Shown here: positions 16,431 to 26,136 of the stretch, one piece after another
How positions within the stretch are numbered: position 1 is the stretch's first letter
How the letters are laid out: every line of letters starts with the position of its first letter
Source of the DNA: Nostoc sp. MG11
GTDB lineage: Bacteria; Cyanobacteriota; Cyanobacteriia; Cyanobacteriales; Nostocaceae
Assembly (NCBI RefSeq): GCF_014904695.1
Contig: NZ_JACXXN010000022.1
Coordinates: 1 to 64,000, forward strand
Length of the DNA: 64,000 nt
Direction: 5' to 3'
Position numbers and translations under genes: made by a program
Notes under the pieces: generated by a model
Databases searched by the model: none
What the model was told of the DNA's origin: nothing
Seen by the model: the letters and a program-made list of their open reading frames with translations, nothing else

Positions 16431-17744
16431 CTAATCCCTAGCACCTAGCAGTCGGCGCGTTTCATTAGCAGCAGCTTGCATTGCCCGTTCTGGACTTATT
16501 CGACCAGATAGGGCGGCGCTGAGATAACGCTGCAAAATATCAGATGTCTGGGCATATTGTGCGATCGGCGAGCGTAAAACTGCATTGTCCACGACCTCCA
16601 ATAACTGCGGATAGTGGGGATATTTAGCAACAATTTCTGGATTTGTAAACAAATCTCGGCGACTTGGCACATAGCCTGCACTCAAAATGAATCGGCGCTG
16701 TGCTTTTTCACTGGTGAAGTATTGAATTGCTTTCCAAGCTTCTTCGGGATGTTTAGAAGATTTAGCAATCCCTATACCCCAGCCTCCTAGGCAAGCCGCT
16801 CCAGTCTTACCAGGAGCATGAACCATTGGTTTAATTGCAATTTTGCCTTGAATTGGCGAACCTTTTGCTTGGGCTAAAGGCCATGCATAGGGCCAGCTGC
16901 GTAAAAACGCCACTTGACCACTTTGGAACAAACGTCGAGTGTCTTCTTCTTGATAAGTCGTCACTCCAGGAGGAGAAACGCCCTCCCTGATAGTACTACG
17001 CAAAAACTCAATTGCTCGTAATGTTTCTGGTCGATCTAGTCCGACTTCAAGTGTGTCAGGATTAACCCAGAAGCCACCAAAGCCATCAAGGACTTCCACA
17101 AACATTGCTACGAGTCCTTCATATTGGCGTCCCTGCCAAACATAGCCCCAATTTACCTTGTCTTTTTTCTGCAAGGTTTGGGAAATTTGCATCAAATCCT
17201 CGAAGGTTTCTGGCGGTTTCAATCCTGCTTCTTTGATTAAATCTTCCCGGTAGTAGAGCATTCCTACGTCGGAACGCACGGGAATGCGGTACAGCTTGTT
17301 CTGGTAACGTCCGCCTTCTACATCCTTGGGTGAAAATACTGCCAACTCCTGCTTGGAGATGCGATCATCTAGGGGTAGCAACCATCCAGCAGCAGCAAAC
17401 TTGGGCGTCCAGATGACATCCATATTCACTAGATCGTAAGGGGATTCACCTAAGATAAAAGATGAGGTATACAGGTCTTCAAGCAAATTTGTGGCATTCG
17501 GCCCCTCTACCAAGTTAATGCGAATGCCTGGATTTTCAGCCTCAAAGTCTCTAATCAAACCCTGCTTCCAAGGTTGGGCATCAGGGGCAGTAATTAACAT
17601 ACTGAGGGTAACTGGTCGCTGCGAGAGTGCTACCCAATTGAACAATATGATACCAAACAGAATGGCCAGAAAAATCCCCACAGACAAAAAATTTTGTTTT
17701 TGGATTAATTTTTGCAGCTTGTTTATTGGGTTTTGGTACAACAT
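16431..17744 (-). CDS. ABC transporter extracellular sugar-binding protein (family 1)
   Basis: This 437-aa protein has an N-terminal signal-anchor (helix at 20-40, SVGIFLAILFGIILFNWVA) and then the type-1 solute-binding fold: KQGLIRDFEAENPGIRINLV, ..YRIPVRSDVGMLYYREDLI, GGWGIGIAKSSKHPEEAWKA. There is no lipobox cysteine, so it is probably held by the uncleaved helix. The relatives that I know bind trehalose, sucrose, maltose or glucosylglycerol; the sequence alone does not say which. It is first in the operon with the two permeases and the ATPase. Confidence 0.87.
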   Translation of the reverse strand: MLYQNPINKLQKLIQKQNFLSVGIFLAILFGIILFNWVALSQRPVTLSMLITAPDAQPWKQGLIRDFEAENPGIRINLVEGPNATNLLEDLYTSSFILGESPYDLVNMDVIWTPKFAAAGWLLPLDDRISKQELAVFSPKDVEGGRYQNKLYRIPVRSDVGMLYYREDLIKEAGLKPPETFEDLMQISQTLQKKDKVNWGYVWQGRQYEGLVAMFVEVLDGFGGFWVNPDTLEVGLDRPETLRAIEFLRSTIREGVSPPGVTTYQEEDTRRLFQSGQVAFLRSWPYAWPLAQAKGSPIQGKIAIKPMVHAPGKTGAACLGGWGIGIAKSSKHPEEAWKAIQYFTSEKAQRRFILSAGYVPSRRDLFTNPEIVAKYPHYPQLLEVVDNAVLRSPIAQYAQTSDILQRYLSAALSGRISPERAMQAAANETRRLLGARD

Positions 17745-17992
17745 TATTAATGTAGCGATCGCTAATAGGAATAATTATATAGTTATCTATGAAGGCAACT
17801 GTGTTTAGTACCTATTTACGAGGTGTAACTATCTCTATTACTTACTGTTTGCGGTTTTCTTTCCTGATTATACTCTCCCTGTAGTAACAAAAGCGGTTGA
17901 CGAAGTTGAGTTTCTTAGGGAATTGTAACGCCGAAGATCATAGATTTGGACTTTTTGTAATTCTTATCATTAGCTGAACTTTTCTTAACTTA

Positions 17993-18032
17993 TTCCACAG
18001 ACTTTCCACAGCTATTTCATCTGTTTTCCACA
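17993..18032. other. Cluster of DnaA-box-like sites in a 658-bp gene-free region
   Basis: Within 40 bp there are three TTCCACA cores: TTCCACA (17993-17999), TTTCCACA (18003-18010) and TTTTCCACA (18024-18032). The last equals the DnaA box reported for cyanobacteria. No dnaA or dnaN is nearby, so a chromosomal origin is not indicated. The rest of 17745-18402 should hold the promoters of the sugar operon and of the DUF2811 gene; no other structure is clear. Confidence 0.35.
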
Positions 18033-18402
18033 ACCGCTTTACAAGCTAATAAGCTTTCTTTACACTACTGGGGATTTTGTCTCACAGGGTCAAGCATTCT
18101 GAGTTACTGAGTTACTATTTAGTAACGTAACAAATATATAGCTGCAATCCTGATTCTGCTGTAAATATTTATTTTTTCTATAGTTATGTTTAATATTTTG
18201 TAGCATTGACAAACCTACCCCCTCTGGCTGCACAATAATTCGACTAGCTTTTATAATCCGTCGAACTGGCAGCATCAACCGTATAAATTTACTCAAGTAT
18301 TATTACAGGTTGTTCAGGAACCGAAGGACGGTGTGAAACAGCTTCAAATTACTCAATTGTGCTATTTGTCCTGATTAATTTGCTCTCTAGAAGCAAAATC
18401 TT

Positions 18403-18600
18403 ATGAAAGCAACAGTTAACATTTTGACAGCCATCCCGGAATCATTGCATGAATCCCTAAAAGTTTATCTAGAACAGCATCCTGATTGGGATGAAAACCG
18501 AGTAGTGACGGCGGCGATATCTCTTTTTCTGCTGCAACATGGAGATGGCGATCGCCGTGTTGCTCAAGTTTATTTAGAAACTCTGTTTCATCGCTGCTAA
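18403..18600 (+). CDS. DUF2811 family protein (65 aa)
   Basis: The sequence ATVNILTAIPESLHESLKVY...DWDENRVVTAAISLFLL...VAQVYLETLFHRC is a full-length member of this short cyanobacterial family. The fold looks like a ribbon-helix-helix type (a strand, then two helices), which could bind DNA, but no role is known to me. It is monocistronic. The sequence from 18601 to 18766 carries a GGCTGTGCCGACTTGAGCAG palindrome-like repeat and no gene. Confidence 0.8.
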   Translation: MKATVNILTAIPESLHESLKVYLEQHPDWDENRVVTAAISLFLLQHGDGDRRVAQVYLETLFHRC

Positions 18601-18766
18601 ATGAGAATTAGTATTCAGATGGCAATGGTCATCAAATTTTAGATTTTGCGGAAAGTTGCGTGGGCGGCTGTGCCGACTTGAGCAGACTTTCCAAGACGGA
18701 TTGATTCCACAGATAAATCTGCTTGCTCTATACCATCAAGGAATTGTCGGTCAAAATATCAATTAA

Positions 18767-19900
18767 CTAAGGATTATTGTTGACTTCTGGTTCTAAACCA
18801 TAGCGACGTAATATCAATTTTCCCTGAGAAATAGTATTACTAACCCGTGTATCTTGAGTTACTCGAAAATGGTCGATATTTCCCTTGTTAACATAGCGGT
18901 CATACTGTATTCCTCCATGTTGCCGAAGAATTGCAGTGTCACCATTTGACTCATCCAATAAACGTGTCACTGCCGCTAGAGTTTCTTGTAATTTGACTCG
19001 TTTAAATTTTTCTCTAACTCTGTTATGGTCAGCCTTAAAAGTATCTTGATATTCTAATCTAGAGAAGTGGATTAAATCACCAGAAAGCAAGTCACCTTTA
19101 CACTGGTTCCAAATCAGTTGTCCCCAGGTTGAAAGTGTCATCTTTCCATCAACTTCCCCTAGCATCGTTTCGGGAATTCCTGCGGTTTCATCGGTAGAAA
19201 GTCCCACACCAGCATTTAATAAGGCTAGTTGCATGGTGTAGGGTTTAATTAAAGAAGTATCCACAGAAATTGGTAAACGGGGAATTGTAATTAAATCAGA
19301 TTTTTCTCCTTCAAAAATGTAAATTATCTCATCTGCATAAAACATTCCAATAGTGTTGAGATAACCTTGTAAACTCTTGAAACCACCTACCAAATTAAAA
19401 CAAATTTTATATTTACTTTCCTTCAAGGGTGGAATATTTTCTTGCAGCCAAACAATCAAGGCATCAATTCCCATAGAAAAGGCTTCGGTGCTAGCAGTAG
19501 AAAGACCGCTGGGAGAATAGATATTAGTATTAGTTAAACCTTGTTTTCTGAGAAAAGTTTCGACAATTTGAGCCGAAGTTTTGCCTTGGACTGTATCGGT
19601 AGCAATGAGATAATGGCAATCTTCTTTACCCTTGGTCAAATCCTCTTGATAAATACCATAAATACCATTTAATTCCGCACTTGCACGACGAATTTGAGGA
19701 ATTTTTGCACTAGATAATTCTGTATCTGCTCTTTGTTTAAGAGTAGTAATAATATCTTTGATACTTTCTGGTGTTTCCTGCTCATTAAGATTAGCTGTAT
19801 CGCGCAGATGCGAATACCAATCTTTTTCTGCCGGGTTTGCGCGATTAATTTGATTGGTGAGTAAACTAGTACCAATGGTAGATAAAATTACGCGACGCAT
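18767..19900 (-). CDS. CARF-domain CRISPR ancillary effector, probable C-terminal RelE-type RNase (Cami1-like)
   Basis: This 377-aa protein has an N-terminal CARF domain (APE2256 type: RRVILSTIGTSLLTNQI, then YLIATDTVQGKTSAQIVETF and FNLVGGFKSLQGYLNTIGMF). It would sense cyclic oligoadenylate made by Cas10. There is no HEPN RxxxxH signature. The last 110 residues (VREKFKRVKLQETLAAVTRL...IDHFRVTQDTRVSN...LILRRYG) look like a RelE-type fold, as in Cami1, a ribosome-dependent mRNA nuclease. Last gene of the Cmr operon. A plain Csm6/Csx1 relative with an unusual tail is the alternative. Confidence 0.7.
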   Translation of the reverse strand: MRRVILSTIGTSLLTNQINRANPAEKDWYSHLRDTANLNEQETPESIKDIITTLKQRADTELSSAKIPQIRRASAELNGIYGIYQEDLTKGKEDCHYLIATDTVQGKTSAQIVETFLRKQGLTNTNIYSPSGLSTASTEAFSMGIDALIVWLQENIPPLKESKYKICFNLVGGFKSLQGYLNTIGMFYADEIIYIFEGEKSDLITIPRLPISVDTSLIKPYTMQLALLNAGVGLSTDETAGIPETMLGEVDGKMTLSTWGQLIWNQCKGDLLSGDLIHFSRLEYQDTFKADHNRVREKFKRVKLQETLAAVTRLLDESNGDTAILRQHGGIQYDRYVNKGNIDHFRVTQDTRVSNTISQGKLILRRYGLEPEVNNNP

Positions 19901-19990
19901 GATGTTTTTAATTGATTATTTATACTTGTTAACTATTGCCTTAAAAATCATTTTATTTAAGGAAGAATTTTTTTACTGTATTCTTCATCC

Positions 19991-21904
19991 TTACCCAACT
20001 CGCTTCCATTCTGCCTGAAAAGCAAGCCATTCAATCAGCGATTTTGCTTCAGCACATCCTTTGGGGAAAATAGTAATTAATTCTATGTATTGGTCATTTT
20101 TTAAAGGATACATTCGATGCCAAAGTCTACCAATCTGGGTTGGATCAGGTGATTTTTGTTTATCTTGGAGTCTACCAGTTAAGGATGTCCGATAAATATT
20201 AGGTCTAGTAGAAACTGGATTTATTGGCTTTGCAGGTCTTTGGAATGCTGAAGGTTTACTTTGGTTTTGTGGTTTGTTTGGTGGATTGTGATAACTACCC
20301 TTTTGGGGTTGCTGATTTCCTCCTTGTTTAGAAGAATGCAACCAGTGAATAACCTTAGAATCTACTGCATTTTTAGCAATTATTCCCCATACTTGTACAT
20401 TTTCTTGATGCCATGCTTCGCGCCATTCTGTTACCTGTGTTGCTTGATTTTGCTTTTTATTAGGTCTAGGTATTGGTTTGTTGAGTTGTGGCTGTTTAGG
20501 GATATTTGATGTTGCTGTCGAGTTGTTATTGAGTGGCTGGGTAGTTATAGATTGTATCACCTCATAACCTCTTTTTACCATCCATTCTTTTGCTGCTTTG
20601 AGTATTTCTTTAATTAACGTTGTCGCATCATCTAAACTTTGATTATCTAAACTTTTAATTGGATTATTATCATCTACCCAATTCCAATGGCAACCAATTA
20701 TATGTTCAGTGTATTTTGGGTAGAATATTCGATGGTCAGCGCGTCGCCAAGATTTACCAAATCCACCGAGTAGCATTGCAAACTGAGTTAACTTTTCTAC
20801 AAAATTTTGTAAGTAAGGACGATGTTTAAAATTTTCTAGCTTTCCTAATAGTAACCAAATTAATTTACCGCTGACATCATAAACATCACTATCATTAACA
20901 AAATCTGGGTTTTCTTGATAAAATGCCATTCCCAACAATCCTATTTTTTCTTTTCCTGGGCGAATACCTCCAAATAATTCATCAACAATATCTTCAGCTT
21001 GATTTGGATTTAAACCGCCAAATATTCGTAGTGCATGACCTCGTAATGCAGCTCGAAAAATATTTGGTCTAAATTCAAATTTTTTATCAATAAGTTTAGA
21101 TGATGCACCTTTTCCATGCAGTTTTACTTGGTAAAGAACATCTCCTGTAATTTTATCTGCTAATCCATATCCACAACTAACTCTGCACCCGATACCGAAA
21201 CCTAAGGCCTTTTCCCAAATATTCCAAATCTCATCCCAGTTAATTTCTTTTAGCTGACAAGAAATACCAAATTTAATGGTGGGTTTGTACAAAGAAATTA
21301 ACGCAAAAGCACTTTCATTTTTTGGTTTATTAGTAGTATCTAATGTTTGAACTTGCCATTGTTGCTGCGGATGCACAATATCTAATAGATTTTCCTGCCA
21401 TTTATTAACTGGATAACCACCATGAAAACGGAGGATACCGGGTTGAGAATCACCCTCTTTTAATTTTGCACCACAATAGCGATCGCAAGTTCCCAAAGAA
21501 AGTCTCCCGGCTTCTTCTTCTCGTCTGCAAGCTTCTCTAAAAGCTCCTTTCATACTGCTACCGGGATAATATGGTAAACCAGATGCAGCAATTAACGGCC
21601 GGATAATCCGGTCATCTTTACCACCATTAGTCACAAATCGCCAAGAAATTTTGTATTGCTTAGTTTGAAATTGGGTAGTCTCTTTAGCTAAGTCATCATC
21701 CAATAAAGAATTACGAGAATTTTTGCTCTCCGATTGAGATTCTAACCATTGCTTTACCCAACGTTCAGAATATTGTTCTTCTGTTTCTAACTCTTCTTCT
21801 TGGGCAATCTCCTGCAAATCTTTTGGCCCATAAATGCGATGTAACTGGCAACGTTTTTCAAGTTGCGCTCGATACATTAAGGGTACGTCGTTTTTGTCAG
21901 GCAT
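19991..21904 (-). CDS. Large RAMP protein: Cmr6-like domain fused to Cmr1-like domain
   Basis: At 637 aa it is about twice the length of a normal Cmr6. Residues 85-300 contain a Cmr6-type RAMP (ASGLPYYPGSSMKGAFREAC, then GFGIGCRVSCGYGLADK). Residues 300-450 contain a second RAMP with Cmr1-like marks (EFRPNIFRAALRGHALRIFG, ELFGGIRPGKEKIGLLGMAF). A proline/glutamine linker (470-560) and a conserved tail (WHRMYPL...AEAKSLIEWLAFQAEW) follow. Since the operon has no separate cmr1, one protein probably provides both the 5' cap and the 3' end subunits of the Cmr complex. It starts 6 bp after cmr5. Confidence 0.75.
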   Translation of the reverse strand: MPDKNDVPLMYRAQLEKRCQLHRIYGPKDLQEIAQEEELETEEQYSERWVKQWLESQSESKNSRNSLLDDDLAKETTQFQTKQYKISWRFVTNGGKDDRIIRPLIAASGLPYYPGSSMKGAFREACRREEEAGRLSLGTCDRYCGAKLKEGDSQPGILRFHGGYPVNKWQENLLDIVHPQQQWQVQTLDTTNKPKNESAFALISLYKPTIKFGISCQLKEINWDEIWNIWEKALGFGIGCRVSCGYGLADKITGDVLYQVKLHGKGASSKLIDKKFEFRPNIFRAALRGHALRIFGGLNPNQAEDIVDELFGGIRPGKEKIGLLGMAFYQENPDFVNDSDVYDVSGKLIWLLLGKLENFKHRPYLQNFVEKLTQFAMLLGGFGKSWRRADHRIFYPKYTEHIIGCHWNWVDDNNPIKSLDNQSLDDATTLIKEILKAAKEWMVKRGYEVIQSITTQPLNNNSTATSNIPKQPQLNKPIPRPNKKQNQATQVTEWREAWHQENVQVWGIIAKNAVDSKVIHWLHSSKQGGNQQPQKGSYHNPPNKPQNQSKPSAFQRPAKPINPVSTRPNIYRTSLTGRLQDKQKSPDPTQIGRLWHRMYPLKNDQYIELITIFPKGCAEAKSLIEWLAFQAEWKRVG

Positions 21905-21909
21905 AATAA

Positions 21910-22317
21910 TTATTGTTTTGCGTCGTTTTTATATCGTTGTGTCCACCACACCATGCAATCGCAAAGTTGCGTTAAAACTGCTAGTGCAATTTGTTGGTCT
22001 TCACGTTTTAATTGCCATAATTTATCTGCCATTTTAGCAACATCATCATGTTTAGGTAACTTGACTTCTGCTTTTTCTAAAGTTTCGGCTAAGATATTCC
22101 AAGTTTCTTTCCAATATATAGCTAAAGCAGGCGAGTCTTTTTCATGACGTTTGGCTTCACCCCAAAATCTTTCTAATCCATAAACTACTGTTTCGCGCAT
22201 TTTATAGGATTCTTTAAAAGCTTGTTTGCTAGCTTCTCTAATTCCTTGATCTTTTTCCAGAGCATTTTTGACTAATTGCCTAGCTTTTTCATCTAAAGCG
22301 TATGGCTTCCAGGACAT
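21910..22317 (-). CDS. cmr5: Cmr5, small alpha-helical subunit of the III-B complex
   Basis: The 135-aa protein starts at ATG 22317 (MSWKPYALDEKARQLVKNAL), because AAAGGAGT lies 7 nt upstream; the longer frame starting at 22353 lacks this support. It is all-helical with the family pattern GIREASKQAF...YGLERFWGEA...LLTQL-type C-terminus. Cmr5 forms the inner filament next to Cmr4 along the crRNA-target duplex. It overlaps cmr4 by 25 bp, so translation is probably coupled. Confidence 0.85.
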   Translation of the reverse strand: MSWKPYALDEKARQLVKNALEKDQGIREASKQAFKESYKMRETVVYGLERFWGEAKRHEKDSPALAIYWKETWNILAETLEKAEVKLPKHDDVAKMADKLWQLKREDQQIALAVLTQLCDCMVWWTQRYKNDAKQ

Positions 22318-23129
22318 AATTTGTACTCCTTTGATGCTAATTTGACATGACAACGACCGAACCCAATCGATTCCAAACCGCCAAAATAAAGGTCTTGGGA
22401 TGTTTGATTAACAAATGGATGCCAACCTGCATCTTTAATAGCAATAGGAAATATCAAAATGCTACTTTCTGGTAAAGCTTCTACTCCAAAGAAATTTTCT
22501 ACTTTTTTGACATCGTTCTCTAACTTAGTACGAGTTTGACGGTAAAGCGCCATGTCATGAATAATGCCGATTTCGGTATCATCAACCACGACTAAGTTAT
22601 CTAGTTCAACCCCTTCAGGAACCCAATCAGATAGCTGTGGATTTGGGGTTAAGTCGTCCAAAAAGCCTAAATTGAAGAAGAGAAATTTGCGATCGCGTTT
22701 GAGTTTCGCATTTCCAGCTTCGGGTAGCTGTGCAAGTTTTGTTTTACCGTTTTCTGTAACCGTTGGTTTTCCTGTAATCTGCTGATAGCGCTTCAGCAAT
22801 CTACGACATGTCACCCAAACAATCGGTTGACCAGGACAAAATACGGGAAGCCATACCAAAGAAGCATATTCAAACTTTACTAATGCTTCTGTTGTGGTGT
22901 TTTCCTCTCTCGATATGGCTTCATGACCGTACCATTGGCTTTCACTTCCCTGGGAACGCGATCGCATATCTGCCCGAAATCTACCCCGAATCGAACTACC
23001 AGGAATAATCCCTGTTTGGGTGAATTGGTCGCGGAAAATTAGGTTAAGATTTCCAGTTTCTTCCCCCGCACTTGCTCCAATGTGCAGAGGTGCTAAAGTT
23101 TCAATAATGCCGTATGCTTTTTGATACAT
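22293..23129 (-). CDS. cmr4: Cmr4, RAMP backbone subunit of the III-B complex
   Basis: The 278-aa RAMP begins ETLAPLHIGASAGEETG, the glycine-rich opening of Cmr4/Csm3, followed by IPGSSIRGRFRADM (the loop that grips crRNA) and a C-terminal GGLESIGFGRCHV motif. Several copies form the backbone and normally cut target RNA every 6 nt. In classical Cmr4 an Asp in the segment before the IPGSS motif is the catalytic residue; here that stretch reads NLNLIFRD and the aspartate may be absent, so slicing is uncertain. It lies between cmr3 and cmr5. Confidence 0.85.
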   Translation of the reverse strand: MYQKAYGIIETLAPLHIGASAGEETGNLNLIFRDQFTQTGIIPGSSIRGRFRADMRSRSQGSESQWYGHEAISREENTTTEALVKFEYASLVWLPVFCPGQPIVWVTCRRLLKRYQQITGKPTVTENGKTKLAQLPEAGNAKLKRDRKFLFFNLGFLDDLTPNPQLSDWVPEGVELDNLVVVDDTEIGIIHDMALYRQTRTKLENDVKKVENFFGVEALPESSILIFPIAIKDAGWHPFVNQTSQDLYFGGLESIGFGRCHVKLASKEYKLCPGSHTL

Positions 23130-23144
23130 TGATATTACTCTTGA

Positions 23145-24253
23145 TTAATTACCTGTACTCGCTAAAGGTAGTGCCAATCCAAATCCCCAACGCTTCAAAG
23201 AAGGGCCTTCTTGAGGAAACCAATTAACATCCCAATCTTGCCAGGGTTGATTTATTGGTTTTTCTAAAACGTAAACAGTACCCGCAGGAACGGCATAGCG
23301 TCCCCTTGAAAGTAACTTAGTTTCACCTTTACCCCCCAAACGGTAACGGAAGGGTATGGGACGTTCTGTGAACAGTGCTTTTAGTTTCCAAACATTTTTT
23401 TCTTGGCTTTCTGGTTCTGGTTGTTCATAGAAAGCCTGATCACGTTTTTCTAGGTAAACAGGTTCTCGCTGCGATAACCGATTAGAACCCCAAACCGCAG
23501 GTGTAATTAGGGCAAAATTGTTTTCTATAGGTTGCTGGAAAAAGCTAGCGATCGCATTGCCAATCGGTTCGCATCGCACATCAACCAGATGCCCCTCACC
23601 ACCAAAGCGATACCAACCAGGTTCAAGTTTGGTGTTGGACAAGTAAACTAAACAAGTACCAGTTTCCATCTGCACGGAGTTTTCGAGAAATAAACTCCCC
23701 TGTTCTTGATGATTTCTGATGACGTGTCGTTCATCCTGTTCCAAACGTGGATGCAAGTGTGCTAAAAACCGCCAAGGATTTTTCTTGATTTCCTTTGGCT
23801 TCTCCCAGTCATTAATGGCTAACCAAGTATTACTCTCATATTTATCAGTTGGAGTTTTATCTTGTTGATTTAGCCATGCCTCCTTTTCGTTGTTCCAACT
23901 CAGTTTATCAACGATTTTTCCATCTTTAACTAGATAGTTGCGTGGAGTCGGTATGTAAAAGTTCTGTTCATCTGAAATTACTTCATCTACATTCCCCCAA
24001 AATGGCCCTGCTAACATCAAATCGCGGATGTCTGCGTTTTTACCTTGAGAAGCTGCAAACAAACCCGATAGAGTCGCAGCACTAGGGGGAAAACTACTAC
24101 CAGAACGTCCTACCAAGTTTTCTGTGAGAGAAATCTTCCCGAACTACCGTAGAGTAGACCCAAGGGTTCGATAATGATGAGATATTCAAAGGGGGAACGG
24201 GGAGGAAGGTATTTTTCTTTAGATGTGTTATCTGCGGTTTCTACTGCTGACAT
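23145..24253 (-). pseudogene. cmr3: Cmr3 with a one-base frameshift near its start
   Basis: ATG 24253 opens a frame with FEYLIIIEPLGLLYGSSGRF and FLSQ, the conserved Cmr3 N-terminus, then ends at a TAG after KTW. In a second frame ENLVGRSGSSFPPSAATLSG continues directly and runs 320 residues to the normal end (LKRWGFGLALPLA). Loss of one base at 24123-24125 (TCA-CCA-GAA reduced to TCA-CA-GAA) explains it. Cmr3 binds the crRNA 5' tag and Cas10, so the defect would disable the complex unless it is a sequencing error or is bypassed. A TTG at 24116 could start a truncated product. The start overlaps cas10 by 13 bp. Confidence 0.82.
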
Positions 24254-25926
24254 AGGTGAAATCCAACTTTGGCAAGGTTAATAATCCAGTTAGTTAAAGC
24301 TTTGTTGACTTTAGTTTGGTCGATTTCTTCGGAATTTTCTTTGTAGTACAGATGCTTTGCGCCTAAAACCCCGGCTTGAGTCTGTGTCAAATCTGCTTTA
24401 GGTGGATGCAATTGCTTGTGTCTGTCTGTAAATACATTTACATAGTTGGGAAAATATATTTCCAGTAAACCTAATGCAACATCTAAACCATTGCCATCGA
24501 AAGCATGACGGGATTCTAAGACAGCGACATCATTGTATATATGCGTCCAATTTTGTTTCTTTTCTCTATCCTGGTAACTCGACAGTAAACCAGTTTCTAA
24601 AAGCCACCAGGGACACACCCACTCTAAGCAATTACCGTTATTAAATAAGATGCGGAAAGCAATGCGATCGCGTCCATTATTTTTGGCAGATTTTTCCGCA
24701 TCCCGACAGTGTTGCAGTACATCCCGTTGAGGAATACCGGGGAAAGCCCAAACAAAACCAACGCTGACAGTTATTTTCTTTTTATTGGCTTCATTTCCAT
24801 GCCAAATTTTCGGTTTAAAATCTTTAAACCAATCAACACAATACCTTGGTTTTAATTCCTCTTTTGAATCTTCATTATCATAAAATACACCTAAAAAATC
24901 ATCGCCTCCAGCATAAATAACTCGACCCATTTTCAACGGTCTATTTTTGAACCATTTACCCCAATTTCGCATTTATTGACTAAAATCATGAGTCTTTTCT
25001 GGGTATTGTTTCAAATATTCACCAGCTTGATCGCCATCCCCTTGAAACCATCCTTGAAAACCTCCATTCTCTTTGTGTCGATTTAAATCTTTGAAAGATG
25101 ATGGTTGTAAGTCTGTTGATATCTGTTGTATTTCCTTAATTAATGGTTCAATATTTGCCTGATCTTTACCGAATTTATCTTGAAAACTTGCAATTAACTG
25201 ATTAGAAACACTCTCATAGGTAATCATCCGCTTAATTAACTCAGGAATACTAAGTTGTTCCTTTGGATCGATAAATGATTCCCCTAATTTCTCGCTGAGT
25301 GCTTCATAAAAAGCTGTGACATCTTGCTTTTCTTGCTGGTAATTATAATTGCGAGGGTCGGAAATTTTACCGAGTTTTGGATAGGCGATCGCATCTGTAC
25401 CAGAAAGAGTAGAACTCTCACCTTGCCAGTTTATCCCAGTCCAATCGCGCCAACGTTTTTTCTCATTTAATTTTTCCCTGACTTCACTTATAGACTTACC
25501 ATCTTCTCCTTGAACCCAAAAAAATTCCCATGCATATTTTGTCCACAAACCCCAACTTCTTTTCCAGGGTTTGTAATCACCTGGAACATTATCTTCAACC
25601 CATTGACGACAAGTTTCTGTAACACATTCCCAAGCTGTTAAGAATGCTGATTTAGCTTTGTTTTCTGGGAAATCACCCTTAATAATAATTTGATTGGGCA
25701 TTCCTTGAGTGATATTTATGGAAGCTGGCGAAACAACTTCACAATCATGTTGTTTTGCCGTGTTACAGATTACCCATGATAAGTAAGAAAGTAGATACGA
25801 ACTCCCATATAAATCTCGCAACTTCCGCGATTTCTCAATAAACCCCTGCACCGGAGCAAAGGTAATTACAGTGTAAATTGTATTTGTCATATAAGGTGAA
25901 GATATATCTTTTGGCTCCCTTACCAT
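24241..25926 (-). pseudogene. cmr2: Cas10/Cmr2 (HD-less), split by an in-frame TAA-ATG
   Basis: The first part (likely ATG 25890, MTNTIYTVITFAPVQGFIEK) holds the first palm/ferredoxin region and stops at TAA 24975-24973 after THDFSQ. The very next codon in the same frame is ATG (24972), and the second part (NWGKWFKNRPLK, then YAGGDDFLGVFY with the cyclase GGDD) runs to 24241. Together about 550 residues. No N-terminal HD nuclease is present, so only cyclic oligoadenylate synthesis would be expected. Either one nonsense mutation or two coupled polypeptides. The two CARF/Csx3 partners nearby fit a signalling complex. Confidence 0.83.
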
Positions 25927-26136
25927 GCTGAATTTTTACTAAACTTTGTAAAACTTTGTAATTTCTATAATTCCTTAATTATTGCAAAAAATGCTGATTT
26001 TTAGATTTATATGACAAATTTACAGCTAAAGAACTTAGATAAATCTAGAAGTATTACGTATTACTTTAGTCTTATTTTTGACAGAACAATACCTGCTTAT
26101 GATTAATTTAAAATTTCATATTTATTGAAGCTTTTC

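Noticed and set aside
17990-18035. Chromosomal replication origin
   Set aside because: DnaA-like boxes are present, but no dnaA or dnaN gene, no AT-rich unwinding repeats, and gene directions do not diverge from here.
18090-18296. 68-codon minus-strand frame
   Set aside because: Low-complexity A-T-rich end, no family resemblance and no convincing RBS.
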